Shown here: positions 10,510 to 23,058 of the stretch, in pieces
How the letters are laid out: every line of letters begins with the position of its first letter
How positions within the stretch are numbered: position 1 is the first letter of the stretch
Origin: Cinnamomum chago
Lineage: Eukaryota > Streptophyta > Magnoliopsida > Laurales > Lauraceae
Length of the DNA: 64,000 bases
Direction: 5' to 3'
Assembly: GCA_038049695.1 (NCBI GenBank)
Contig: CP142454.1
Span: 18,484,501-18,548,500, forward strand
The notes under the pieces: generated by a model
The model's input: only the letters and a program-made list of their open reading frames with translations
What the model was told of the DNA's origin: nothing
The model's database searches: none
Translations under genes and position numbers: made by a program

Positions 10510-13500
10510 TTATACTGAGCAGCATAGCTTTGAATCTATGGATGCTAAACATATGGAGAAAGCTTGGTAAGCAGTCATAGGGAATCTGCAAGACCAAGAA
10601 AAGTGTTGGTATTAGTATTTCTTTTGAATATGTGTAACATGTCATGAATCGAACAGCTAAGAAGGTTTGTTTAATAGTTTACCTGTAATCCATCACATAT
10701 TTAGATTTCCCAATCCTCCCAAACTGAAGAATTGATTGCTTGCCCTTCTCCTGTTCCACGAAGACGAGTTAGCTCTTGACTTGTTGGAAATCACATTAAA
10801 AAATGACGATCAATCTCAAATTCTCAATCTCAGCACTCATCCCTGTGGAATGGAATGTTTCTTAATTTTCATTGAAAGTCCATTCTCCAACTATGGTGCA
10901 ATGCAACTTGTATTAATTGTTACATACAGTTCATATAATTGTGCTCATGAATTAAGATATAGAAGTTTGAATGAACTTAGCTAGAAATATATGAAAAATG
11001 ACAAATGGTAAATAAAATTTTGAATGCTTGGAAGATACAAGAATAAAAAGAAAAACGAGTTTTTCGCCTTATAATAGGTGTCAACTGCAAGTGTTTTTTG
11101 GTTCTATAAAAACTGAGTTGCCTTTAATGATCCTACCTTTTGATAATTACATAAATAAACTAGTTTATCTGCTCTCTGGCCCATACATGCTTGTCTTTCA
11201 AGAATTTCAAACTCAACTATCATAATCATTCAAGTTCCAAAGCTGGATCACAACTACCTTCTTTAGCCCAAATTTTTTTTTATATATACAACTACCTTAA
11301 AGACCCAGAAGTCTAATGACATTTCCTTGTTTCCTCAGCAAATAGGAGGTGCAAAACCACATCTTCAATGTGGAACTCAGAAACGTCCCAACTATATGTG
11401 AACAAGAAAGAACTTCTCTGCCAACTTCCTATGAGACTTCAAAATGTGCAAAAGTTATCGTGTATGGAGGGGGATTCAGTTCAACTCTTTCCATTTTAAC
11501 GATTAATGTGCAGGAATGAATTGGCTTGATGTTCTTGTAAGGATTGTTTTCAACAATAATATTTGGTTTGCTCATACATGAATAAAAAGACTCTGAGTGG
11601 CTTCTATGACCCTTCAGGAATTCTATGCTCACCTAAGAATTTACAAAATTCATGACAGAATCTCTTCAGTTCCCATCAAGGTAATGAGACAATTGAGGTC
11701 TTTTAAGATTGCTTATTCTTCAATAAGAGATTTTGTTGGAAAATAAAAAAGTGCTTTCCAAGTAAAACTTTAAGAAATAACTTTGATAAAAAAAAAAAAA
11801 AAAAAAAAACCATTACATACCTCCATTACCAGCTGGAAATTTTTCACAGAGGGCTGAATTCTTAGGCCTGACGCTCTTCCTCTTTCTCTGAAATCCAACT
11901 CATACCGCTTTGATATCTGATTGAAAAGCCCAACATGAGATTTTAAAGCATACCTCTCTACACAAACCAAAACTCCCATGAGATTTTAAAGAAAAGCCTT
12001 GTCTTTCATTAACAAGATGAAAATAAAGATGGTCACATAGAGCGCATATGTGCTTACATTATTGTAGTGTGGAACCTTGGAAAAAAGCTGATGGGTTTTG
12101 TTCATTTTCTCTTCCCAGTTTTTGGGAAGTCTATTGACATGTTGAATCTGCAAAAGAATATCAAATCTATCAAAGAGTATTCCATGTTTTTCTATATTGT
12201 ATATGAAGTAAAAAGAAGGCTTTTGTTTTTAGCCAGGATAAAAAAAAGAAAGAAGGCTTTTGTACTGTAAAATTCACCTGTGCTGCATTCTTTAACTGCA
12301 TTGACTGGTGCTTTGGAATCCAAGCCCGCATGCTTCTGTAGCTTCCAGTCAATGTGGTTATGGTAGGTGTGAACCTGTCAAACAGAGAGAGCACCAATGA
12401 GCAAATATTTCGACGAAAATATTGTAATCTTTTGTGATTGTGGAAGAAGAGGGAGGTCGCATACATTACAACAGCAAGAAGGAGCTGAGACTGTTTCTTT
12501 AGAGAATCAGGAGGGCTTCCCTGAAATTAAAATGAATTTGTTTATTGAAGGTTATCAAATGGGTTAGTATTCCAATGGTTAAAATCATCCAGCAGAAGAG
12601 CTTTCTAAAGACCTCACATACAAAATTGGTTGGACCACCAACAGGTGGGGAAGAAAATAAGAAGTTAAAAAAAAAAAAAAAAAACTGGACATTTCATCTT
12701 CTTTGAAGTAGGATTCAAATTGAACTATTGAAGAGAATCGGACCTGGTCCCAAATGTGGTGCTTTGATCCCATGATATTAGCTGTAATAGATCCCAAGAA
12801 ACTCTCATCTGAGCTACACAATATACCCTTCACATTCTGAGCTATCCTGAACTCAGACCGACCACTTCGACGTCTGTGTTGAGCAACAGCTAATTTCCGG
12901 TCTTGTCGTCCTTGTCCCTCCTGCTCATAGAGAAAAAAGTTTTTTAAAAAATCGTAAAACTTCAGAAGCTACAGTGTGAAGTTGGCGATCACTCGTCTAT
13001 CTTTCCTGGGCAGGAATGGGTTTGTTTTAGTACCTTTTGTAATAATTATTAGTTAGATAGGGCACTACTAGTCGAAGGGAATCTTAATAGGCAGTGCATT
13101 TGTTTTGGATTGTGTGTGGTATAAAGCTAATTGGCTCATGATAGATCGTAATGGGGAAACATAGTTCATCTAGCTGATCTCAACATAGATGGGACAAGAC
13201 TATGATGATTGTGATGAAGTAATATAACTCTTATATTTCCTGATGGAGATTCACATTGTCATTGGTATGTCAGATTCTAATACATGCACATTAGAGTGAA
13301 TGTCATAGCTTTGTACCTTCTACAAAATTTAGAATATACCATGTCATATTTTTTGTGTATTTTTTCAGTAGGACTCTTCTAGCCCACTCCATATTGGTGG
13401 GATTAGGCTAAGTTGATAATGATGGACATTAGAGTTATAATGTGTTCAGCAAATCTAATTTCAGAGTTTCTGTTTTAGGCAATTCTGTTGAAACACGAGT

Positions 13501-15595
13501 AGAACTATCAGTATTTTTATTCCTTAGAAGCAGAAATCCAATAGTAAAACCCAAAAATAAAAAATAAAAAAAATCAGATGAACCAAGTTAACAGACTGGT
13601 AAAAATCAAATGTAATTTACCATTAACAAATGGAAAAAAAGGAAAAGAAAAACAGTTGTGGTAATTATCTACAAGCGACAATATGGTCATCTATGGGAAT
13701 ACCTGGGTCAAATAATAAATTTGATAAACACAAGTCCTTTTTTTTTTTGTCAGTAAACTATAAAAGTAGAAATCTTTACTTTCAAAAATTCCCATAAAAG
13801 AATCCTCTAACAGTATCCTTTCAGAAACAACATTGCAGACCTGTAAATTATTTTGGACAATCAAATCTTTCAGTGACTAATCATGTCAAGGCATTGAGAT
13901 ATCCTAAAATACTCTAGGCATTGAGATATCCAGAATTTGGTATTTTCTGGAACTAAGTGATCATTGAATGTAACTGTGAAGAATTTGGATGTACCCTTGC
14001 GATAGGCTTGTACATTTTGGAAGTATGGTTGCTGGTCCATTCCTCTATGCATATGAGCAATCCAAAATCATAATTTACTTTTGATGGAATAGCACTAGTC
14101 AGATTTTTCAGCAACTAAAGTGGTACCCCTGAAATGTGGGGTACATCCAAACACACATAATCCCAAGTGAAAATTTGAAAACTATTTACAAACCAGGACC
14201 CTGTTAATCCATCTTTCAACTAAAACCCATTTAAAAGAAGGTACAAATCTATGTAGAAACTAATAAAAAAGTAACATTAAGTGGCAATTTTCTTGGTATA
14301 AAGGAGACCCAGAAAGTTGTTAAGAATGCTTGGTATCTTACATTGGTGTAAAGACAATACAGAGAAGCCCCCTTCAGCTCTTGTGATGCCTCCTTCACTA
14401 TAAAGCAAGTACACCTCCCAATATCCAAAGGAAGAGGTCTACACAACAAAGACCTGAAAAACAAACCATCCCATTGCTAATGAACACTGCAAGTCATGTG
14501 CAGTAACCAGTAAGTCGTATAGGTGATCTGGACAGTTCATCCAGTGGGCTTTGTCTTGGATGAACCGCAGCTTAATAATCATACGGATCAAACAGTTATG
14601 ATTGGTAGCCTGGGAATGGACAATGACCCATATTCATAGTTGGATGGTCACTGTCATTTATGTGATCAGTGTGTGGGGGCCACGATTAACAGGATCAACG
14701 GGTATCGTTCCAGATCACCGTTGCGCCCACCAGATAAATGGCAGAGATTGCAAGATATATTGGTTTGATCATCCCTGTCATGGATGAGCCATAGCCCACC
14801 AACCATATGGATCATACCGTGTAGTTGCAGGCCTAATAATGGACACAATCTGATGGTCTCTATCGTGCATATGATCAATGTCATTTCCGGGGGGCAATGG
14901 TCAATGGGTGAGATTACAGTGAGGCCCACCAGATATGTGGCATAGATTTTCACAAGGAATTGGTAGAACAAAAGCTTCTCATTTGAGTCATCACTATCAC
15001 TGTGGGTCACTGATGACTGGAAATTATGATCCATCCGAGGTGGGTCCCACGAGATTCACTCTCAGATCACTTTGGGACCCACCAGATGTAGAGTGGACAT
15101 ATTTTCACCTAATATTCTAACTGAAAGCACACACCCCACAAAACACACATACAGACAGACAGACATATACCTGTTTGGGAGAGTAGACCAAGAAGAAGCA
15201 GGAGCAGCTTCAGAATCCGAAAAGTCCCAGGCATTTAGTGAGTTCGATTTGTCATCCCCCAGAAGCGATGACCCAAAAGCCGAATCGGGCTCGTTCATCT
15301 GCATACAGAGCTGTAGGGAAGAGGGCTTCAAGACCCTTTTCTGAAGCAGGGGTAAGGAAGAAGGGGAGGCCTTTCTTTCTGAGAGTGGCTTGGGCTTCAA
15401 CAAAGAAGAATCGTGATTGGGTGTTGCATTTTCCTTGCCACTGATGCAAACAGCTCGGTTTCTGCACAGGTGAAGGCCGAGGGTTCCACCATCACTGTTG
15501 CTTCTGTTGTGTTTCAGCTCATTGAGGGGATTCACATACAGAGATTTGTATGAAGACTTGTGGGAAAGAGACGAGGATTTCTTGAAACCAGCCAT
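10510..15595 (-). CDS. TULP8: Tubby-like protein 8 (tubby C-terminal domain, no F-box)
   Basis: Nine minus-strand coding exons fit together in frame: 15595-15171, 14453-14342, 12920-12744, 12520-12465, 12374-12278, 12147-12058, 11916-11821, 10750-10683 and 10585-10510, giving 398 residues. Each junction has GT..AG. Residues 1 to about 140 are a Ser-rich N-terminus beginning MAGFKKSSSLS, without the F-box of most plant tubby-like proteins. The tubby domain fills about 145-398: CTCFIVKE, GRQDRKLAVAQHRRRSGRSE, SFLGSITANIMGSKHHIWD, TPTITTLTGSYR, YELDFRERGRASGLRIQPS, VKNFQLV, ILQFGRIGKSKYVMDY, and the end AFSICLASIDSKLCCSV. Tubby domains bind phosphoinositides and tether proteins to membranes; that role is family knowledge. 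The architecture matches Arabidopsis TLP8 from memory. Start at 15595 because the leader upstream is a (CT)n tract. Confidence 0.9.
14600..15065. repeat. Diverged tandem repeat in intron 1 of the tubby-like gene
   Basis: Two or three loosely similar units of about 190 bp recur. Each carries a GATGGTC..T..ATCATATG-like segment and then a CCCACCAGAT(A/G)-type motif (near 14728, 14926 and 15076). They lie in the 717-bp first intron and have no coding potential. The similarity is evident by eye but degenerate, so the borders are approximate. Confidence 0.4.
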
Positions 15596-15598
15596 GAA

Positions 15599-15600
<2 letters not shown>

Positions 15601-15659
<59 letters not shown>
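15601..15659. repeat. (AC)n(AG)n microsatellite in the tubby-like gene leader
   Basis: About five AC units followed by roughly 24 AG units, just upstream of the start codon at 15595. On the gene's strand it is a (CT)n tract in the 5' UTR, common in plant leaders and likely length-polymorphic. Confidence 0.9.
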
Positions 15660-15662
<3 letters not shown>

Positions 15663-15740
15663 GAATTTAAAGAGGTGTGGGTTTGGTTGGGAAGGAAGGA
15701 AGGAGATTTGAAAATCAAGTATAAGCCGTTGAGTTTTTAA

Positions 15741-16734
15741 TTGTGGCATTATGGTAATCCGCGGGACATGATAAAGAGGTGAACTTTTTGATCTGTTGTC
15801 CCTTTCACAAAGTCTTGTCCTCCTGAAAACTTGTTTTGTGAAATACTTCTGTGTAATCTTTCGAGCTAAATCTTACTTAAATAAGAGTTGCATCTACGAC
15901 AAATTATCACCTATATCAAAGCATATGAGCAAAACAGTACAAAAATAAAACCTTCATAGAGACCAATGTTTTCATGGGCAATTTTGCATTGAAGTGAAAT
16001 CAGAGCTCATAGAAGTAGTTTTGTGTTTTCTTTAAGTGGGCTCCACCACTAAATCTCCTTGACCAAATAGTTCGCAACATTAGTTATATAGATATAACTA
16101 TAATTTATATTGCTAGATCCTAAAGTTTTTTTAATCTAATGGGTCAGCGGGCCTTACAAAGTCATGCGTTGTTTACTTGATGGATCTCTTTTTCTTTTTT
16201 TTTAAATAATTGGTAGGAATTTCGAATTATGGTAAGACAATTTATTAATCTCTTCAATATTTGATATGCTACCACTATTTGAAAATTCATAATTTGGAGT
16301 GCTAAAAAAACTATTTCACACCACCAAAATCTTCTTACATTTGGATGCCAATGTTAATTTTCAAATGACTAATTTGTAGATTTATAGGTTAATTTCGTTT
16401 TATCCTTTTTTAAAATCCCAACAAGAAGAATTCATATTAAAAAAGAAACCTGACAAGATAGGCCCTAAAATAGTCATTGAACAGTTAATTCAATGCTGGA
16501 TCAAAGCTTGGATTGACGTAAAATTTGACGAAACTACATATACATAGAGGGCATCCATTTTTTAATAGTTCTGATCTCAATAAATAGGTCCCACTATGTC
16601 TTCCACTCTCTTAGATTACTCTAGGTTAAAGAGGATTCAGACCGTAAGAAAATGTAAAGGTCCATTCATAGTTTGTACTCTTGATCCGATACTAATATAT
16701 GCATGGAGATCATAGTCATCCTCTCATTTCTTAA
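15741..16734. other. Intergenic, nothing recognised
   Basis: AT-rich upstream flank of the tubby-like gene. No open frame with family similarity and no clear repeat boundaries were seen. Confidence 0.4.
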
Positions 16735-16885
16735 GGTCATGTTTGTGTAGCCTATTTCCGCGGAAAAGGTTGTAGTTTTCTGCGGAAAACTTCTTTTTCA
16801 TGTGTTTGGTGAGGCAGTTTTCTGCGGAAATGCTTTTTCGCCACGTCAGCTTTTTCCTTCCTAACCATGGAAATAGACTTCCTAT

Positions 16886-16907
16886 GGGGGGGGGGGGGGG
16901 GGGGGGG
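16886..16907 (+). repeat. Uninterrupted G22 tract
   Basis: Twenty-two consecutive G within the left half of the Harbinger-like element, followed by pyrimidine-rich C/T sequence. It is long enough to form quadruplexes and is likely unstable in copying and sequencing, so its exact length should be treated with caution. Confidence 0.85.
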
Positions 16908-17074
16908 TATGGGAAGTCCATTTTCACAGAAAACCGACCCCCCAGTTTCCTCTCTCTCACCCTCACTCCACCCAACCACCATCTTTCTTCCTCTTCTCCT
17001 CCCAACCTCACCCACCCCACACACATACCAACCCACCCACCCAATAGTTTTCACAAAAAAATGGTTTTCCCTAA

Positions 17075-17951
17075 GGGGACGTTTGTTTTTTTCCATTTAC
17101 ATATGTAATTGAATCACATGGGTAATGGATACACAAAAATCATGTTTGTTTGGTGTGATTTTGATTCACATGTGTAAAATAGTTGTGTAAATGGTGTGAA
17201 AGATGGCCCTTTTTATGCATTGCATTTTCACACCTCAAGAGGTGTGAAAAACTTACACACGTTACTGTTACTAAGCGGACTGCTACAGTGCCTCACTGAG
17301 CAGTCCGCCTTTTATTCTTTTTTAATTTTTTTGGGCCCCACTTGTAACATCCGAACCGTTCATTCTCTTAAGAAGCTCAAACACGGCCACGTGTCCAATT
17401 TTCAACCGTTGATGATGCATGGAGGTTGAGATATGATCAACATAATCACAGCCGTTCGATTAATCTACTGTTACTAACATATAGCAGTCCGCCTTTTATG
17501 ATTTTTTTTATTTTTCTGGGACCCACCTGTAAAATCAGGACCGTTCATATTCTTCAGAAGCTCAACCACGGACATGTGTCCAATTTTCAACCGTTGATGA
17601 TGTATGAAGGTTGAGATATCATCAAACAATATACAACCTATTGTTACTCACATACCCAGTCCGCCTTTTATCATTTTTTTAATGTTTTGGGCCCCACCTG
17701 TAAAATCAGGACCGTTCATATTCTTCAGAAGCTCAAACACGGTCATGTGTCCAATTTTCAACCATTGATGATGCTTGGATGTTGAGATATCATCAAACAA
17801 TCTACAACTTATTCATAGATTCACATGTGAAATGTTATGTTAGTAACAAACGGTGGAATTTGATCCACATGTGAGTCATTTACATATGCAAATGACTCAT
17901 ATGTGGGTCATTTACACATGTGAATCACTTTCACAAGAAACAAACGACCCT
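17075..17951. mobile_element. Nested Harbinger-like MITE carrying a tandem array
   Basis: Ends are GGGGACGTTTGTTTTT on the left and, reverse-complemented, AGGGTCGTTTGTTTC on the right, with TAA on both sides (17072-17074 and 17952-17954). Subterminal regions hold many inverted CACATGTG-like motifs. Inside lie a 12-bp-stem palindrome (17225-17250), a hairpin (17275-17308) and about three tandem units (17302 to about 17815). It interrupts the 16735-18133 element and is therefore younger. There is no coding capacity. Confidence 0.68.
17302..17815 (+). repeat. Three-unit tandem array (172-184 bp period) inside the MITE
   Basis: Units begin at 17302, 17486 and 17658 with AGTCCGCCTTTTAT. Each continues through GGGxCCCAC, ACCGTTCAT, AAGCTCAA(A/C)CACGG, ATGTGTCCAATTTTCAACC and GTTGAGATAT. 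They are roughly 85-90 percent alike by eye. No protein is encoded. The units are adjacent and unspaced, so this is not a CRISPR-type array. Confidence 0.8.
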
Positions 17952-18136
17952 TAAAGAAATCCATAGTTGCACCAAACAACATTAGCATTAATTCATCGAG
18001 GAAAACCTTTTTGCACTAAACATAAATTTTTGACTTCCGCGGAAAAACTTTTATAAAGAATTTGAAACTCATGGATTTTGCTGATGTGGCAATTTCCAAT
18101 TTCCACGGAAATTACATATACACAAACGTGCCCTAA

Positions 18137-19900
18137 TTGTTTTGTGTGTGGCCTTCCTTTTCGCATAGCCATCATTTGAAGACCATGGCCCAAAGGGTTA
18201 AAAACATGACAAGAGCCCACAGCACAATAGAGGGTAGTCACTATTGCAACTTGGAAGTTGTTACATATGAAAAGTTCGGAAAACATAATCAATGATATTG
18301 ATCAGGTATCTAGGGTTCAACCATGTTATAGTGTTTCTTATTTTCCCAAAGTCATCAAGAGTGGAAATTGGGGAGTTGAACAATTGGATTTGGTGGTCAT
18401 GCAGATCAAATTCCTCTCTGTTTTTATCCCCTGATAAATTATCATTTTTTCAAGATCATTTAGCTACATTTATCCTTTTATATCAATGAAGAATACACAC
18501 ATCCTTTTTATTTTTCCATATGATTAGAGTAAAATTTTGCCAAACTTTCTATATGATGGTATTGTTAAGCCTAGTGGGACTCAGTTGTGGATTTGAAGGG
18601 CTGGCCTCATAAAATTCCGGACCTCACAAGGGTGGGGTCCAGGACTTGAGTTAAAAGGATGTTTTGTCATTATTACGTCAGTGCAGGACAATAGAGAGCA
18701 GTGTGAAGTGGAGAAAGACAGCAAGTGTGCGTGAGAACTTGTTTGGTTTTTAGGAGGGTAGAGATTTGAATTTGAATGAAGGCATAGAGAGTAGTGCTTG
18801 CAGCAGTGTGGCCATAACGGTCACTGTCGGAAGTCGTTTGCTTTTTTTTTTTTTTAAAGAAATGGCAAAGAGGGGTATTATGATACTGATATTGATGGAC
18901 AGGTCACTTGGGAGAATTGTGGGAGGAGAACTTATGATGATGGCGACATTTTGGGGCTCTAAATCAATGGTTCCAAAAAAATTTGATTTCAAATCCAACT
19001 TGGAAATTCGAAAGAGAGAGGTGGGAGGGTTGAAGTCTAGAGAATGTATGATGTTCGAGATATGTTGTAGTCCCCACATAATCAATGTAAAAAAATATGT
19101 AGAATGTTGGATCCAATTTCTTAGAGAGCCCAAACGCATATGTAACACTCAAATCCAGTCGAGAACGGCCGCTTACCTCACTTAAGTTGCAGTAGTTATC
19201 ACCTGGGTGTTTAGATTCAAATTCTGAGTATGTCACATTTTTTCACTTGTGTGGACTTTTTTTTCGTTTGTACGAGCTTATTTTCCACTTGTATTTGTAT
19301 GGCCTTCTTTTTACTTGTGCGGGTTCTTTTTCGGTATGTGACTATGTGTGCAGGCTCTTTCTTGGATGCAATCTCCTTGCTAGGTTAAATTTTTTTTTTT
19401 TTTTTCCAAATCTGGTCTTTTGGCGATTTTGGGGTTGAGTGAGCCATGGACAACAAATTGGCACCTCTGCGTGCTACTCTTACAATAGAGAGTATGTGCT
19501 CCTTCCGACCCAAAGCTCTCCTTCCCGTGGTGTGAGCTCTCTTGGGTGAGGCTGGCCCTCAGTTAACAAAGAAAGGAAAATTGGAAAATAGTAAATGCAT
19601 TAGGGCGCCGGACCCATAAGGGTGCCCCCACAGCCACGGATATAACACTCAATGGTGGCACGTACGGGCATGGCCAGCCATTAAGAGCCCAATGAATTGA
19701 AAATGAATTGAAAATTCAACAACATGGTTGATAGGATTTGAATCCACGTCCCATGCTAGCACCTGGAAGGTGTGGAAACTTTGTGGGTGAAAATGAACCC
19801 ATTTGCACACCAAGACTTATGCATATGACATGTAAATGAGTGGAAAACAAAATGCGATGAGTTCCAAAGGAAAGCTTTCAGAAGCGTGAATTTAAGAGGG
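18137..19900. other. Intergenic, unclassified repeats possible
   Basis: There is no recognisable gene. The stretch 18540-18680 (GTGGGACTCAGTTGTGG, then GACCTCACAAGGGTGGGG) and the stretch near 19590-19780 look repeat-like by composition, but I could not find ends. GATTTGAATCCACG near 19735 resembles a tRNA B box; no full tRNA fold is present. Confidence 0.3.
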
Positions 19901-19907
19901 CGTTTGG

Positions 19908-20454
19908 TAGGGTTGCAAATGGATATTCAATTATCCAATTATCCGAAAGTTTCGACCCCCAAAAAATCGGGTTTGGAACCTATTTTAGTTTTCAATCTAC
20001 AAATGAGTCTAGGTCCGATACCTAATTTAGGTTCCGATTGATAAACGGATCCTGTTTTGGGTCCATATAGGCTTCGACCCATGGGCCTGGAACCTTGCAT
20101 ACGAGTCTTCGATGTTGCAAATTGTAGCTCAAAACCAATCTTTTTTTTTCTCGACATTTTTATATATAATATTGGAGGTTCGACTTAATACACTGTTATA
20201 AGTTGAATAATATGCTGATTTTAAAAGAAAAGAAAAAAAACTAGAACCAGTTTTTGAACAAGATTCCAATCCTCTAGGTGGACCCAGTTCTGAAACCGGA
20301 TCCGGATTTTTCTATTGAAATCGGGTCTGGAACCAATAAAATAGGGTCCGAGTCAGAACTGGACCCAAGGCCAGAACCGTTATTTAGATCCCGGTCTGGT
20401 CCTGGTCCAAGTCCAGTATGGTTCTAACTCAAAACCATCCCATTTGCGACCCTA
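19908..20454. mobile_element. hAT-like non-autonomous element
   Basis: Terminal inverted repeats are TAGGGTTGCAAATGG on the left and, reverse-complemented, TAGGGTCGCAAATGG on the right, enclosing 547 bp. Flanking 8-mers GCGTTTGG and ACACTTGG agree at five positions, with transitions at the rest, as expected for an eroded 8-bp duplication. TAGGG-type ends with an 8-bp duplication fit hAT elements. The interior is rich in short alternating GGTTC/GAACC-like motifs and encodes nothing. Confidence 0.6.
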
Positions 20455-21599
20455 ACACTTGGTAAGTCTAAAAATGAGCTCTTGTTTTGTGATTTAGATG
20501 GACAATACAAAATTTATAAGTGTTTTGGATACAAAACCCCCAAAAAAACTAAAAATGATGCAAATGGCGGGATCTACATTGTAAATTTTAAATGGTGGGC
20601 CAATTACCACTATTCTTAAAAGTGGGCCCCAATTATCTCATGAAATAAGATTTTTTTTTATAATATTACCAAATACATTAATTGTAAATTAGAAAAAAAT
20701 TAGGGCTTTCATTTTAGACCTTAATCTAATTAGCTTTCATTATTTAGACCAGAGTTTCCAAACAGAAGTCTCTTCCCCCTAGTAGCTTGCCAGCCAACCA
20801 AGACCTTGGAATTGTACCTAAGAGATTACCAATGGCTCGGACATCCATTGCAAAAGCTGGTCGAATGGCTCTACCATGGATCTAGGCTAATACCAGTGTC
20901 TGATCCAGAAGACACATAGATGAGTTGATCATCATACTATTGGAATACTGAATCACAAGTGCAACCCCTTATATAGATCAACACCGTCCAATTCACCACA
21001 TTCTGATAGGAATAAATCACCTAATTCTACTTCAACAAAGATGAACACAAAAGCAACCAAACAAGAGACCTCCTACTAGGACACCACGTTGCCTGCAAGT
21101 CACAAATCTAACACAAAGTGATCCAATCCATTCATGTTATGCCACCATGATCTCCCCACAACAATTTCATCAGGTGACTCTTGGCTTATGAACTAGTTTC
21201 GTTTTTTTTATGCCACTGAATCTTTAGTCAAATACACAGTATTATAGCAGGTATTTCCTGTGTGTTGTTTATATCTTACAATAAGCAATAATTGTCATAT
21301 GATTGCACACCACATGCACGTTCTTTCACAGAAATACCCTCTCAAATACATAACTTCTGCTACAACAACAATCAGAACTCTCTAGCTGATGAATAAAGGA
21401 CTTCAATCATGTTACAGATACCACAGAAAGAATGTGGCAAGTTACTTGAGCAAATTTCTAATTCTAAGACATTACTCTGTCTAGAATCACAAATGCCTTG
21501 CCATGAATGCCATGATGACATTGCAGTTTAATTAATATTGGTTGCTTGCTGGCAAACAGTGCAAACTTTGAAGCACAATTTGGAAAATGCAACCATCAA

Positions 21600-22320
21600 A
21601 TAAGTCCAACTTTATTTAGCTAGTAAGATTGTTAAATGGCTAAAAGAGAATGTAGATGTTTGGTCATAATGTAACCTACAGAAAGGAAATCCACACAGCT
21701 TAGCCAGAGCTACATTCACCTTTGCAACTATGCTACCTAGATACTTAAAACTAGGCAACATATCCATGTTCTCTAGCCTCATACTTCGTTCTTTGTGCAT
21801 AAAATCTATGCCCCATCCATGCAACTGCCTATCCAAAACATCTCCAGGTATTATAGCTCTTAAAAAACTAGTTATTCCTGCTGCTACCATGATATGACTA
21901 CATTAAGTACTTTGGCAGCTGCTCTGCGACAATCACTGTAACAAACAACATTCTTCCCATAAAAAATGGATCAATCAATATATAACTTTCTTAAAGTCGA
22001 AGCCTAGGTTCTATCCTAAAATGGAAGAACACACGTGGTTTATACCTTGTGGTTGTATGGTTGCCTTCCTCACCAGACTTATCTGCAGTAAGTTTACTAA
22101 TATAAAACAGAAACTCATTAGTGTAAATATGAAAAAAAATATTCCACTACAGGAAAAAGCAAGTGATATCAGCAAAATCAGAGGTAAAGAAATAATCAAA
22201 ACAAACTATGAAATAAATGAAGAGAGGTCCTTCAAATAATGATAAGAATAAAGTCTTGTTCATGCAAATTGATCGTAAAATTACCTAGTTCAAGCCATAT
22301 CGTAAGACATCAAAATAACT
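21600..22320 (-). other. Unclassified minus-strand frame, possible relic
   Basis: A minus-strand frame (21890-21612) contains HGWGIDF and FKYLGSIV. The first recalls DUF707 proteins (HGWGLDF); the second recalls non-LTR reverse transcriptases. Neither has supporting context, so I call no gene. It may be a decayed fragment. Confidence 0.15.
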
Positions 22321-22659
22321 GATGAGGGGCCCGGGTAATGGGGATGCTTGCATGCATTTCAATAAACTCCTGTTTCCAACCAGAGCTGTCCTGGACTCCT
22401 TGATCAAATCCAGCAAGTGAAAATTTGGCATTCGTCAATAATATGCATTCCACGATTTACAGCATAAAAAACTGCACCCATAGCCAGCTGTAACATACAA
22501 CTTTGAGGGTCAGAAAGGGCCTTATTTTGGCTGTCCCTTCTAAGTGGGTGCGAGACTATAGGTACCAGGACACCTCTCTGTCAAGATTTAAACCTGTTTT
22601 GACAGACATTTTGCACGGTATTGGAAATGTGTTCCCTCCAATATTGTAATAATTCATTA

Positions 22660-23058
22660 CTAGCACAAAAATCCGTGCTAATCACGAGCATCAAATACGG
22701 CAAGAATACAGTAGGGACACGCTATGGATACGGTAGGGACATGGATTTTACACATAAAAAGTGAAGTATTGGATACGATACGACATGATGTATTGCCCAC
22801 TTTGAAGTATCCATACATCATAGATCACAGGTATGCATGAAGAGATAGAATTCTATGCATATTAGAAAGGGGGAAGATGGGAGTCCATAAGTAGGGGAAG
22901 TATATTAGTGGAAAGTGGAGAGAGAGTATGTTAGTAGTTGTAGAAACCGAAAATAACTTGCCAGTAGTTGTAGAAACTGAAAATAACTTCTAGTCAAAAT
23001 TAAAAAGTAAAGTCAAAATTAGATCCAAAGCCTTCCGGCTTAATATATTATAATACGA
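22660..23058 (-). mobile_element. Non-autonomous Helitron, copy 1
   Basis: On the minus strand the element starts TCGTATTATAATATATTAAG (host base A before it) and ends TTAGCACGG ATTTTT GTGCTAG (host base T after it), that is A^TC..CTAG^T. The TAGCAC/GTGCTA pairs form a 3' hairpin. The TC start, hairpin and CTRR end between A and T are the Helitron hallmarks. It is about 400 bp with no Rep/helicase, and so depends on other elements. It includes a short internal duplication (GTAGTTGTAGAAAC). It is related to the copy at 29718-30045. Confidence 0.72.

Larger units (their letters stand above)
16735..18133. mobile_element. PIF/Harbinger-like element (TAA target duplication) with a nested insertion
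   Basis: Ends are GGTCATGTTTGTGTA on the left and, reverse-complemented, GGGCACGTTTGTGTA on the right, flanked by TAA at 16732-16734 and at 18134-18136. The 3-bp TAA duplication and GG(G/T)C ends fit PIF/Harbinger (Tourist-like) elements. The subterminal parts carry TTTCCGCGGAAA-type palindromes (near 16756 and 18036) and CCAC(G/A)TCAGC on opposite strands. About 880 bp of the 1.4 kb is a second element inserted inside it. There is no transposase frame, so it is non-autonomous. A G22 tract (16886-16907) lies in the left part. Confidence 0.75.

Noticed and set aside
16724-17112. Several Pro/Gly-rich frames of 80-114 codons on both strands
   Set aside because: They are created by the G22 tract and pyrimidine-rich sequence of the transposon.
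17302-17815. Evenly spaced repeats that could be mistaken for a CRISPR array
   Set aside because: Units are 172-184 bp, adjacent, without unique spacers, inside a plant MITE in a eukaryotic genome.
19700-19790. tRNA-like segment with GATTTGAATCCACG
   Set aside because: Only a B-box-like motif is present; no cloverleaf or acceptor stem could be formed by eye.
21612-21890. Minus-strand frame with HGWGIDF (DUF707-like) and FKYLGSIV
   Set aside because: It has two unrelated weak motif resemblances, no adjoining exons and no family-length domain, so no gene was called.
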